A program made the position numbers and the translations under genes. A stretch of DNA of 64,000 nt from Diadophis punctatus similis (lineage: Eukaryota > Chordata > Lepidosauria > Squamata > Dipsadidae): assembly GCA_023053685.1 (NCBI GenBank), contig JALIGW010000032.1, positions 6,329,720-6,393,719 on the forward strand. Direction: 5' to 3'. Below, one piece after another: positions 28,725 to 38,995 of this stretch (position 1 is its first letter; every line of letters begins with the position of its first letter). Under the pieces are notes generated by a model. It was not told the origin of the DNA, did not search any database, and saw only the letters and a program-made list of their open reading frames with translations.

Positions 28725-29515
28725 ACTAACATAGTCCACATATTGGACAGAGAGCACTGCTGGTTTGAGAAGAGGGGTCCAAGAGGCCAAAGATGTCAAA
28801 ACTGAACAGCCCTCCCTTCATCAGAGGCGGAGGAATATGGCACCATCTATCTCCTGTCTACAACACAGTCCTTTCAGCAGTCCCAAGAAGGCTCCACACC
28901 AGGGGCGGGTTGCTCATTTACCTTGCTGCCGGAGCCATGCGCGCACATCTCCATGCTTCGGGGGGGGGCACTCACTACGCGTGCGTGCCCCTTCGCGCGA
29001 TTTTGCTTCTGCGCATGCGTGGAAACAAAATCGCGCTGAAATCTCATGAGGGGGTGCACACACGCACGAGATTTTGCCGCGATTTTGCTTCCATGCATGC
29101 GCAGAAGCAAAATAGCCCGAAAATCACGGGGAAAAAATGGTGGCGTGCCGGGTGCACCGGCAGAGAGGGCTCCGGAGCGGTTGCAAAATCCGCCACTCCC
29201 TACCAGAGCTGCGTACCGGACAGCTCCGGCAGGAACCCACCTCTGCTCCACACCCATTTGCACCACTCAGGTGACCCTGAGGACACACAGATAAACCTCC
29301 AGGTAGCCTCAACGGCTCTCTAAAAGGATGCAAATGACCAGCTGTCTGCAAGGAGTATAAATCCTTCCATCCTCCACCATCCAGTCAGAGCTGAAGAAGC
29401 TTCTTGGATGAGAAGAGAAACGTCTTCAAAGAAAAAACAAGAAAGTCCAGTTGCCTCTTGAAAAAAAGCACCTTTGGGACAACCAGGACCTGAGTGGCAC
29501 AGAATCACCATAGAC
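28725..29515 (+). mobile_element. Penelope-like element 3' part, split by a hAT-like MITE
   Basis: Reads NIVHILDREHCWFEKRG, then VKTEQPSLHQR, i.e. the end of the GIY-YIG domain and the C-terminus, then the terminal sequence (gaagaagcttcttggatgag...aaagcacctttgggacaacc). A MITE at 28900-29245 interrupts it. Upstream sequence is lost. Confidence 0.75.
28900..29245. mobile_element. 346-bp hAT-like MITE with perfect 8-bp TSD, inside the Penelope-like element
   Basis: Ends CAGGGGCGGGTTGCTC and AGGAACCCACCTCTG are imperfect inverted repeats. The flanks CTCCACAC at 28892-28899 and 29246-29253 are identical. The interior holds a palindrome of gattttgcttctgcgcatgc with its inverse (around 29000-29110). 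Confidence 0.88.
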
Positions 29516-29636
29516 TTTTTTATAAGATGGGAAAACTGTCTGGCATCTTTCATGGCCAAGCAGTGCCCAAATATATATTTGATCTCGATGGTTGTGTTTG
29601 GACAAAGCAATTGTTTACTGGGTTAATCTATTTTCT

Positions 29637-29890
29637 GGATTTTATTTACTTATTTTTATCCTGCCTTTATTTTGTTATAAATAACTCAAGGTGGTAAATA
29701 TATCTAATATTCCTTCCTCTTTTGCATATTCCCCACAATAACAACTCTGTGAGGTGGGATGGGCTGAGAGAGAATGACTGGCCCAAAGTCACCCAGCCGG
29801 CTTTCATGCCAAAGGTGGGATTAGAACACAGAATCTCCTGGTTTTTAGCCTAATACTCAGCCACTGGACAAAACTGCCTCTCAATGAATT
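29637..29890 (-). repeat. tRNA-derived SINE, reversed
   Basis: Read on the minus strand, a tRNA-like head (box A at about 29880, box B at about 29828) leads to gggtgactttgggccagtca, cagcccatcccacctcacag and a tail gagttatttataacaaaat. The same family starts at the right edge of the window (63930). Confidence 0.7.
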
Positions 29891-29949
29891 TTCACAATCC
29901 ATTGATCAAAAACATACAGGATTCTCGCAACATACTGGTTCTCTCTCTA

Positions 29950-29962
29950 CACACACACACAC

Positions 29963-30044
<82 letters not shown>
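29950..30044. repeat. (AC)n joined to (GA)n microsatellite
   Basis: About seven AC units, then about 39 uninterrupted GA units. Confidence 0.95.
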
Positions 30045-30048
<4 letters not shown>

Positions 30049-30607
30049 CTAAACCAGGGCCGGCTTCTCTCCATCTAGGTGCATATGCTCAAATACACCA
30101 AACTAGGAATCGAGGTTTCAGTTCACAAAACTTAGGTAGCTGGATAAGGAGAGTCTTGTAGCGTCTGTGCTCTGAGCCTGCAACTCTGTTTTTATTTTAT
30201 TATTTTATTCCATTTCATGGATTTCTGAGCAGTGTACATCATAAACATCAAAACATTTTTTCAGAAGGATGAAAAAACTACGAAGGGTCCAAAGGACTAG
30301 CGGGATTTATTTAGATGTAAAGATGTACCTGTCCTCTTAGAATAGCTTCCCTGAGGGATATACTGACCCCCTCCCTTTGTCTTCATGTGCTTTTTAAAAA
30401 ATATTTCCCCCAGTTGTGGGGTGACGGGGTCTTGCAGGCCCCTTAGGCTGGAGCTGAGTACAGAGTTTACTTAGAATGACTGTTGCTCTTTTTTGCATCA
30501 CATTTTTCTTCCTGTTTTCTTTTAATTTGCTAAGCCTTCCAGGATCATTTTGGAGTTTTAATTAATCAGAATCATTAATTATTACTTTACAGGGTTTAGA
30601 AAAATAA

Positions 30608-30810
30608 CAGGGGTGAAATCCAGCAGGTTCTGACAGGTTCTGGAGAACCGGTAGTGGAAATTTTGAGTAGTTTGGAGAACCGGCAACCACCACCTCTGGC
30701 TGGCCCCAGGAGTGGGGTGGGAATGGGGATTTTGCAGTATCCTTCCCTTGCCACGCCCACCAAGCCACGCCCACAGAACCGGTAGGGAAAAATTTTGAAT
30801 TTCACTCCTG
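30608..30810. mobile_element. hAT-like MITE, CAGGGGTGAAATCC family, 203 bp
   Basis: Ends CAGGGGTGAAATCCAGCAG and TTTTGAATTTCACTCCTG. The interior has ggttctggagaaccggtag and ccacgcccaccaagccacgc. No abutting 8-bp duplication is evident. It is related to the element at 36994. Confidence 0.6.
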
Positions 30811-31039
30811 GTTTAGAGGCTCCTCCAATTGACCAACTCTGAGCAGCATACAATTCTCCAAATCTGCAACCAGGCCAGATGAAGTAAATAACACTTGCCA
30901 ATCACACCCAAAGGGTTTATCATGCATGGACCAGACGCTGAAGCCAAAATAGAGCCCATCCACCAAGCAGAGGGAGGGGCTGGTTTCCACGGGAGGAAAA
31001 GGATCAGTTGACCCTCCATCGGGCAGCTAGATGACCAAA

Positions 31040-31115
31040 GTCTCTAGTGCACTATTTCTCAACCTTGGCCACTTTAAGACGTCTGGACTTCAACTCCCAG
31101 AATTCCCTTGCCAGG
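31040..31115. repeat. Half hairpin MITE (ACTTCAACTC family)
   Basis: caaccttggccactttaaga and cttcaactcccagaattccc match the left arm of the 12714 family. Another half lies at 35310-35370 and another at 59448-59500. Confidence 0.5.
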
Positions 31116-31152
31116 ATCACTCAGCTTCAACAGTCCCCTCTAGCATAGAGGA

Positions 31153-31827
31153 CAGTGGTGGGTTCCTACCGGTGCGGTCCACTCTATAGCATTGGTAGCG
31201 GCCCGCTGGTGACGTCACAGTACCGGTGCGGTCGGTTGCCGGTGCCTGGGCGCCGCCATTTAAAAAAAGTTTTTTATTTTTTAAAAAAATTTCTTCTGCG
31301 CATGCCCAGAAACCTGACAATTAAGTCTTTCCCCGTCCCTTCGCTTGAAAATAATAAGAAGCTCGCATTTGACATTTTTCCTTCGCTTTTGCCTAAAGCT
31401 TCCCAAAGTGGGCGTTTTCCGAAAGCTTAACCTTTTATACTGTTAATTGTATACAGTTTTATACTGTTATTCTTTAGATGAAAACATTGAGGACTGTTAA
31501 AAGATACTGTTCTTTTAACAGTCCTCAATATTTTCGTCTAAGGAATCCATGACTGAAACCAAAAATGCTGTATGAGACTTGCTTGTCTTTTAACTATAGC
31601 ATTTTCTGCATATAAAGGTTGCTATGTTGCCATGGTGTAACACGCACTTTGTATGCAAAGCTTTTCATGTAAGGTATAAAATAGCAAAAATAGTAGTAAC
31701 ATCTCTCTGAAATAACTAATATATGACCGGCAAGCCACGCCCACTCGGTCACATGACTGGCAAGCCACACCCACAAAATAGGCCACACCCACGGAGTGGT
31801 AGTAAAAAAAGTAGGAACCCGCCTCTG
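31153..31827. mobile_element. 675-bp hAT-like element with perfect 8-bp TSD
   Basis: Begins CAGTGGTGGGTTCCTACCGG and ends GTAGGAACCCGCCTCTG. The flanks ATAGAGGA at 31145-31152 and 31828-31835 are identical. Inside are CACGCCC repeats and a near-perfect hairpin (31474-31541). No ORF. Confidence 0.88.
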
Positions 31828-32769
31828 ATAGAGGACCTCAAAGGCAGGAAGCAGCACATCCAGTTGATATGGGAGCTGCCATCTCGCTGTCCACCCAGCC
31901 TTCACTGGCTCTGGGGCCAAACGGCTTGGAGGTCGCTCGCTTTGCCACAGTGGTTGGATGTGCCAGACCTAACCCTGGCCTTGCCTTTCTCAGCAACAGG
32001 CTGCCCGGGCTTCACACAAGTTAAGGCAGAAAGCGTTCCTCTGGTGTGGCTTAACGCTGGAGCCCGTCCAGCTTGTGCACTGTGGTGAGCGTGCAACACT
32101 TGGGGCAGCCCCAGCTGAGCTTAGGGGTTGCGGCTTAGTGCATTGTGCAAACCCTGCAGCACCCGGGAACCCTGCTGAGTGGGGCACCCCTTTCTTTTCT
32201 TTTTCGCAGGCTCTTTGCCAAGCTCTTCTTATTCTCTGAAGTCGATGCCCTGACATGGATGGGGAGGAGGGTGGTGACCCCTCCCCAAAATTAGGATAGC
32301 AGCATCTTAGCCGATCACCAGGGTTGAGCCCTCCATGTGTTTGTCTGTCTGCTAAATTTATTTGCCACCCACCTCCCCTTGTGGGTACTTTGGGTGTCTA
32401 AACAAATGAAAAAACAAAATGTAAAGCAATGAAACAATAAACCTAAACAATAAAAGTACAAAGATATGAATTAAAAGGTAAGCAGGAGGGTCAGCTAATC
32501 AGTCCAGCAGCTACCTCCAGTGTGCTCCTCCCCTTTGGGTCCCCAGGCCAACCGGCAGAGCCAGCCCTTCAGGCCTCTGCAGAAGGAGAGGAGGCTGGGG
32601 GGGGGGTGTTTCCAGAGGGCCAATGCTACAGCGGAGAAGGCTCCTCTTTCGGATCCCCCCGACTGGAGTTCCTTGATTGACGGGAGCCATGCTTTGGGTG
32701 AGGCTGCTGATTGCATGGCTTGGCCCTCCTCTGCCCTGAGCCCTGCCAGCCTCCACACCAGACATATGG

Positions 32770-33185
32770 AGTTGCCTGAAGATGCTTTTTTTTTCCAAGA
32801 GGCAACTGGACTTTCTGGGTTTTCTTTGAAGATGTTTCCCTTCTCATCCAAGAAGCTTCTTCAAGTCTGACTGGATGGTCAGGGTTAGGGTTAGGGTTAG
32901 GAGTAGGAATGGATTTCCAGACAAATTGCAGACTATAGGAACTCAGGTGACCCTGAGGACACAGATAAACCTCCAGGTGGCCTCAACGGCTCTCTAAAAA
33001 GGATGCAAATGACTAGCAGTCTGCAAGGAGTATAAATCCTTCCATCCTCCACCATCCAGTCAGAGCTGAAGAAGCTTTTTGGATGAGAAGAGAAACGTCT
33101 TCAAAGAAAAACCAGAAAGTCCAGTTGCCTCTTGAAAAAGCCCCTTTGGGACAACCAGGACCTGGGTGGCAGAGAATCTCCAGAG
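32770..33185. mobile_element. Penelope-like terminal sequences around a (TTAGGG)n run
   Basis: A minus terminal copy (32770-32880) is followed by agggttagggttagggttag (from about 32882), then by a plus terminal region (32940-33185) containing ggtgaccctgaggacacaga and agagctgaagaagctttttg. No coding part remains. Confidence 0.6.
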
Positions 33186-33430
33186 ACATGGAGTTGCCAA
33201 GCTGGGCATTGATAATGCTATGGAGTTTTTTTTTACTCCGATTGGCCCTAAGAACTAAGTAGAGCCTCATCATACAGGAGCACAGAGTACATGCTTGTGG
33301 GCAGCTGCTGGCATTCTCTCCTGCTGCTCCTGGAGTTTCTCACCAGCATCTCTTTGGCCACCAGAGGGCAGTAGGGCACCAAGACAGAGAGAGCAAGAGC
33401 AGGAAGTTGTCTGCTCTGACTGTATGCAAG

Positions 33431-33980
33431 GCATAACAGATAACAGATTAACAGAGTTGGAAGGGACCTTGTAGGTCATCTAGTCCAACCCCCCACCCAA
33501 GAAGGAAACCCTACATCATTTCTGACAAATGGCAGTCCAGTCTCTTCTTGAAAGCCTCCAGTGATGAAGCTCCCACAACTTCCCAAGGCAACTTCTGTTC
33601 CATGGGTTGATTGCTCTCACTGTTAGAAAATCCCTCCTTATTTGTAGGTTGAATCTCTCCTGGTTCAGTTTCCCTCCATTATTCCTTGTCTGGCCTTCTG
33701 GTGCCTTGGAGAACAGCCTGACCCCCCTCCTCTCTGTGACATCCCCTCAAGTATTGGAACACTGCTATCATGTCACCCCTGGTCCTTCTCTTCGCCAGGC
33801 TGGCCAAGCTCAGTTCCTGCAACCGCTCTTCGTATGTTTTATTTTCCAGACCCTTTATCATCCTGGTTGCTCTCCTCTTTCTCTAGAGTTTCAATGTCTT
33901 TTTTGTAGTGTGGTGACCAAAAACTGGATACAGTATTCTAGATGTGGTCTTACTAAGGCTTTATAGAGTGGCATCAGTAC
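33431..33980 (-). repeat. CR1 LINE fragment, reversed
   Basis: A long minus copy from the 3' UTR (acagagttggaagggacctt) to the reverse-transcriptase C-terminus ([31 protein letters not shown]) and further upstream sequence to about 33980. Confidence 0.85.
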
Positions 33981-34015
33981 CTCCCTTGTTCTCGATTGAA
34001 TCCCTCTGCATAGAA

Positions 34016-34440
34016 CATAGAGGTCTTGGAGGTCTTCTAGTCTAAACCCCGCCCAAGGCCATCCCAGATAAATGGCCGTCTAATCTTTCCTTAGGAACCT
34101 CCAGCAATGAAGAACCCAGGACTCTGGGATGCAAGCGTTTCCCTTGATTCATGGTTCTCACTGTCAGGAAGTTCCTCCTTAGTTTCAGGTTGCATTTCCC
34201 TCTGACTTCAACTCCCAGAATCCCCCCCCCCCTCAACATGCTTTCAAATGGGTGGACTTGGAATCCTAGAATCCTAGAGCTGGAAGGGACCTTGGAGGTC
34301 TTCTAGTCCAACCCCTTACCTGAGACAGGAGACCCCCCTATATACCATTCCAGACAAATGGTTGTCCACTTTTTTCATAAAAACCTCCAGTGATGGAGAC
34401 CCACAACTCTGGGAGACAAGCTGATTTACTGATTAATTGG
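34016..34440 (-). repeat. Two further CR1 3'-end pieces, reversed
   Basis: One at 34016-34205 (tcttggaggtcttctagtct, gttctcactgtcaggaagtt) and one at 34258-34440 (ctagagctggaagggacctt, ctgatttactgattaattgg). They are separated by about 50 bases, with no PLE or MITE signature in between. Confidence 0.75.
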
Positions 34441-35647
34441 ATCAGTGGCGCCCCCCCTTGGAAAGAAAGACTCTGCAAATTGACCCCCACCCCCAATAAA
34501 ACAACCCAAAGTTTCCCAGCCAGCTTTCATGTCTAAGAGAGGCCTAGAATTCTCCGTCTCCGGGTTTCTCAGCAAGCACCTGAACCCCCCACCCCAACTG
34601 GCTCTTTTGTGCACCAGAATTCACTAAAACTCCCAGAACCAGACACGTGAGTGTGGACAAGACTTGCAAACTTTGAGTTCAACCACTTTTTCTTTGGTCT
34701 GGTACCCCCCCACCCCCCACCCCCACCCCAGACTGAGCTGAGAGGTAGCTGGGACCAGGCGGTGATGTCCACTTTCTTGAGGGAGGGGAGCTCCCTTCTG
34801 CCCCGACCGAGGCAGCGGTGCAGCCCCTCACTGCCCCTCCCCAACAGCACTGGGTCACTATTGTCCAGTTTCCAACTGTCTTTTTTTACTCTGCAGGCTG
34901 TGACAGAGACCTCAGTCCTCTTAAGGCCAGGAAGCATCACTTGCAAGCTAAGGCAGCTTCTCTGCTCAGGCACCGCCAGGCAGAGAACTGTCAGGCACTG
35001 CTCAGGCACCGCCCTCGGAGCTTCCACTTCAGGACAGACAGGGCCTTCTGGGAAACCACACATGGACTCTGGCCTTGTTCTCTCACCCACTCCCCACTCT
35101 CCCAAAGGGAGGGGCTACCCTAACTTCAGCCCCACTGAATGCAGAAAATCTTCAAGGAACTGGATCCAAGATCAGCCTGCCTTGGGACACCCCTGGGACT
35201 GGAGGGGCAGCCCCTATGAGGACATTGGCCACACTCACTGCAGGCTTTCAGGGTGGGGGGCTCTGCAAGGCAGCGAATGCTTTGTGCTCATGCCAAGGAC
35301 CTAAAACTAATGGGTCCAACCTTGGCCACTTTAAAACTTCTGGACTCCAACTCCCAGAATTCCCCAGCCCGCATAGCTAGATCTGTTCCTGTCCTCTGGG
35401 ACAAGAGAGAATATATATATCCATATCTATAGCCATGACTCCTAACCATTCCTCATACAGCTTTGTCCCAGACCCTTCACCCTCTTGGTAGCCCTCCTCT
35501 AAACTGGCTTCAGTGGCCCACTCTCCATCTTGAGCCAGACACAATCCTGCCAGAAGGGACTTCCTGAGACCCGGACTCTGTGACCCTGTAAATGTACTCC
35601 AAAATTGCCTGGGCTTTATAGCAACCACGTCTCACTGCTGGCTGCTG

Positions 35648-35955
35648 TTTGGATTGGATTGGATTGGATTGGATTGGATTGGATTGGATTGGACTGGATT
35701 GGATTGGATTGGATTGGATTGGATTGGATTGGATTGGACTGGACTGGATTGGACTGGATTGGATTGGATTGGACTGGACTGGACTGGACTGGACTGGACT
35801 GTGGAGAGTGGAGAAAAGTAGAGGAGAGGAGAGGAGAGGAGAGGAGAGGAGAGAGTAAGGAGAGGGGAGAAGAGAAAAGAAGAGAAGAGAAGAGAAGAGA
35901 AGAGAAGAGAAGAGAAGAGAAGAGAAGAGAAGAGAAGAGAAGAGAAGAAGAGAAC
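35648..35955. repeat. Pentanucleotide array (GGATT/GGACT, GAGGA, AGAGA)
   Basis: About 300 bases of 5-base period with changing unit: GGATT with GGACT variants (35650-35800), GAGGA (35820-35852), then AAGAG (35872-35950). It abuts the reversed 3' end of an L3-type LINE, so it is probably a LINE-seeded microsatellite. Confidence 0.92.
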
Positions 35956-36005
35956 ATTTTATCTGGCCAAGTGTGATTAAACACACAAGGAATTTGTCTC
36001 CGGTA
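35953..36005 (-). repeat. 3' end of an L3/CR1-type LINE, reversed
   Basis: tttatctggccaagtgtgat and acacaaggaatttgtctccg are the reverse of the end of the LINE at 17830-20690 (acaaattccttgtgtgtcca...cacttggccaataaag). Confidence 0.75.
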
Positions 36006-36083
36006 ACAAATAGCAGAATAAAAGAGTTGGAAGGGACCTTGGAGGTCTTCTAGTCCAACCCTTGCTAAAGCAAGTGACTATAG

Positions 36084-36555
36084 CAGTGATGGCGAACCTA
36101 TGGCACGCGTGGCACGCGGAGCCATATCTGAGGGCACGCGAGGCATTGCCCTATGTCAGCTCAAGCATGCATGTGCGTGCTGGCCAGCTGATTTTTGGCT
36201 GTTTTCGCTCTCCCCAGGCTTCAGGAAAGCCTCCTAAAGCCTGGGGATGGCAAAAAGCGGCCCAATGGGCCAACCGGAAGTTCGTTTCTGAACTTCCGGT
36301 TGGGCCATTTTTCGCTCTTCCCAGGTTTCAGGAGGCTTTCCTAAACCCTGGGGACAGCGAAAAATGACCCAACAGGCCTACCAGAAGTCTGGAGGCTTCA
36401 GTGAGGCCTGAGTGCATGCGCAGGGGGGCAGTGCGGAGGTTGTGCGCATGCGTGGGGGGTGGGCATTGCATTATGGGTGTGGGCACGCATACTCACGCTA
36501 TCGCTCGCACGTGCATTCTTTTGGCACCCGAGCCAAAAAAGGTTCGCCATCACTG
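36084..36555. mobile_element. hAT-like MITE, CAGTGATGGCGAACC family, 472 bp
   Basis: Begins CAGTGATGGCGAACCTATGG and ends AAGGTTCGCCATCACTG, a 15-base inverted repeat. The flanks GACTATAG and CTCTATAG agree in 6 of 8 and lie in CR1 sequence. The interior has an inverted pair around gaagttcgtttctgaacttc. Confidence 0.85.
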
Positions 36556-36625
36556 CTCTATAGCATTCCAGACAAATGGCTGTCCCATCTCTTCTTTAAA
36601 ACCTCCAGTGACGGAGCACCTACAA

Positions 36626-36757
36626 CACGGGTGTCAAACTCACGGTGTCACATTGCTGTCATGTGACTTTTGTGACTTTTTTCCCTTCGCGGAGCTGGGG
36701 TGGGCGTGGCCTGCGCATGACGCATCCAGTCCGCAGGCTGCCAGTTTGACACTCCTG
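36626..36757. mobile_element. 132-bp hAT-like MITE with perfect 8-bp TSD
   Basis: Begins CACGGGTGTCAAACTCAC and ends CAGTTTGACACTCCTG. The flanks ACCTACAA at 36618-36625 and 36758-36765 are identical. Same family as 23253-23573. Confidence 0.88.
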
Positions 36758-36993
36758 ACCTACAACTTCTGAAGGGAAGCCGTCCCACTGTTTAATTATT
36801 CTCAATGTGAGGAAATTTCTCCTTGGTTGCTTTTCTCCTTGATCAGTTTTTCCACCCATTGCTTCTTGTCCTACCTTCAGGTGCTTTGGAGAACAGCTTG
36901 ACCCCCTTCTTTGGGGCAGCCCCTCAGATATTGGAAGACTGCTATCATGTCACCCCCTGGTCCTTCTTTTCATTAAACCAGACATGCCGAATT

Positions 36994-37228
36994 CAGTGGT
37001 GGGATTCAAAAAATGTTACTACTGGTTCTATGGGCGTGGCTTGGTGGGCGTGGCAGGGGAAGGATACTGCAAAAGCCCCATTTCCTCCCAATCAGCCGGG
37101 ACTCGGGAGGCAGAGAATAGATGGGGGCGGGGCCAGTCAGAGGTGGTATTTGCCAGCTCTCCGAACTACTCAAACTCTCCGCTACCGGTTCTCCAGAACT
37201 GCTCAGAACCTGCTTAATCCCACCTCTG
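36994..37228. mobile_element. hAT-like MITE, 235 bp, third insertion in the CR1
   Basis: Begins CAGTGGTGGGATTCAAA and ends TTAATCCCACCTCTG. The flanks GCCGAATT and ACCCAATT agree in 6 of 8, and the CR1 site is expected to read acccaatt. Interior blocks (gggcgtggcttggtgggcgt, ctaccggttctccagaac) relate it to the element at 30608. Confidence 0.82.
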
Positions 37229-37439
37229 ACCCAATTCCTGCAACCATTCTTCATATGTTTTACCCTCCAATCCCTTAATTGTCTTTTGTTACTCTTCGAG
37301 ATGCATTTTTAACAGATTAGTAATAGAATAATAATGGTATCAGTAAGAGAAGGTAGTAGAAAAGATGAGATGGATAGTAGTAATTCAGCCCTACTACATG
37401 GGTAAATATCCTTAGACCTAAGGCAGCGTTGTGAGAATT

Positions 37440-37909
37440 AGGTGTTCGGCAGAGTGATGGCATGGGGGGGGGGGGGAACTATCTTTGTGTCTAGCTCTTT
37501 TGGCATGCAGTGCCCTATAGTGGAGTCCCGGGGGGAGGAGTTGAAACAGTTGATGTCCAGGATGTGAGGGGTCTGCGGATATTTTCTCAGCCTCTTTCTG
37601 ACCCGTGCAGTGTACAGATCCTCCATGGAAGGTTGGGGTTGTTTTTTCTGCAGTTCTATCTGTTGGAGTCTATGTCTGTCTTGTTTGGTTGCTGTGCCAA
37701 ACCAGTCGGTGAAGACCTGGCTCTTCCGTCAGGCGTGGGACCGTTGAGCTTGAGAATATCAGGAATAATTTCCGGCCCAATGGAAGTAGTATGTATGTGT
37801 TTTTTAAGAGGTTGTTTTTAATCGTTTTTAAATTGTCTTTTAGATTTTGTATTTGATATGCTGTGAGCCGCCCAGAGTCCCTTGGGAGTTGGGCGGCATA
37901 CAAATCTAT

Positions 37910-37993
<84 letters not shown>

Positions 37994-38130
37994 ATAGGTG
38001 CAAATGACAGACTCAATAATTCCTCTGTAGAACTGGATCTGCAGCTCCTTGGGCGGTCTGAGCTTTCTGAGTTGGTGCAGGAAGAATATTCTTTCTTGTG
38101 CCTTTTTAATGATGGTTCTGATCAACAGAG
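37440..38130 (-). mobile_element. L3/CR1-type LINE C-terminus, reversed, split by another retroelement tail
   Basis: On the minus strand, 38125-38005 reads IIKKAQERIFFLHQLRKLRP and FYRGIIESVICT, and 37700-37440 continues EDLYTARVRKR and the NAITLPNT-like end, matching the LINE at 17830-20690. Between them (about 37705-38000) is a plus-oriented tail with gctgtgagccgcccagagtc and a long AAAT run (37909-37997). Confidence 0.8.
37705..37998 (+). repeat. Retroelement 3' tail with (AAAT)n, inserted in the L3 LINE
   Basis: tgtgagccgcccagagtccc and ggcggcatacaaatctattt precede about 21 AAAT units. This tail type is common in squamate LINE/SINE families; the family is not assigned. Confidence 0.65.
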
Positions 38131-38774
38131 ACGCCCCGGTCCCTGTCTTGAGGGAATCCTCATACTTCCATAACTGCCATCAGCCTGAAGATGCTTGTCT
38201 ATCCGGAAGAAGAGGGCTCCTAAGGTGCAGGTGCAGGGTTTGCTTTCTTCAGTGTGATCCCTGCCTGCTGCCCATACTGGGAAGACTACCTGGTCCTTCC
38301 AGCAGGCACAACCACGAGGATGGACCACGAGGTCCTTCTGGCTGAGCTTCTCAATCCAGGGTTGGGCCCGCAAGACAAGGGTTATTCCTCCATGGATGCT
38401 GTTTCTCTAACAAGATTCATGAAGTGCTCATGATATGACATCAAAGGGATTTACAAGTCTAGCCCAACCATGCCATAGCCCATGTAGGACTGATGGCCAT
38501 GTGGCCCTCCGAAGCCCTCCAAGGGTGGGAGACACCCCCAGGCAGACCATTCCATTGATGTTGACCATCAGGGACACCTTCCTTCGATCTAGACCTCTGT
38601 GGTTGAACTTCAGCCCCCTCTGCTTGTCCTATCTTTGCTTCTTCGACATCTGGATAAGGCAGCCAGGCAGCCATGTAGACGCTTGTCAACATCTGTCCTC
38701 CCTTTGTCAAGCCAAGAGGGCTCAGCTGACAGCCTTGCCAGACCTCTGTACTTTTCAGTTTCTACTTTTTAACC

Positions 38775-38995
38775 TTCTGTTCTGTTCTGTTCTTTAAACT
38801 CTTCTACGCTACTCTATTACACTCTGCCCTACTCTATCCATCTTCTCTTCTCTTCTCTTCTCCCCTCCTCCTCTCCTCTCCCCTCCTCTCTTCTCTCTCT
38901 TCTCTTCTCTTCTCCTCTTCTCTTCTCCCCTCCTCTCTCCTCTTCTCTCTTCCCGTCCCCTCCTCTTTCTCCTCCTCCTCCTCTACTCTAGTCTA
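38775..38995 (+). repeat. Pyrimidine-rich pentamer-type satellite
   Basis: Starts with TTCTG units, continues CTACT/CTATT-like units, then TTCTC and CTCCC units up to about 38990. The 5-base period at its start suggests the same LINE-tail origin as the array at 35648, but the LINE end itself is not recognisable. Confidence 0.7.

Larger units (their letters stand above)
36014..37310 (-). repeat. CR1 fragment carrying three separate hAT-like insertions
   Basis: Minus-strand CR1 pieces at 36014-36083, 36556-36625, 36758-36993 and 37229-37310 join into one continuous copy when the three inserted elements are removed. The order follows the CR1 3' UTR through to the reverse-transcriptase C-terminus. 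Confidence 0.85.

Noticed and set aside
30608..30810. Perfect target duplication around this MITE (gtttaga on both sides)
   Set aside because: The left gtttaga is seven or more bases away from the element start, so it does not abut; treated as coincidence.
35648..35955. Regular array considered as a CRISPR or minisatellite
   Set aside because: Five-base period with no spacers in a vertebrate genome; it is a pentanucleotide microsatellite.
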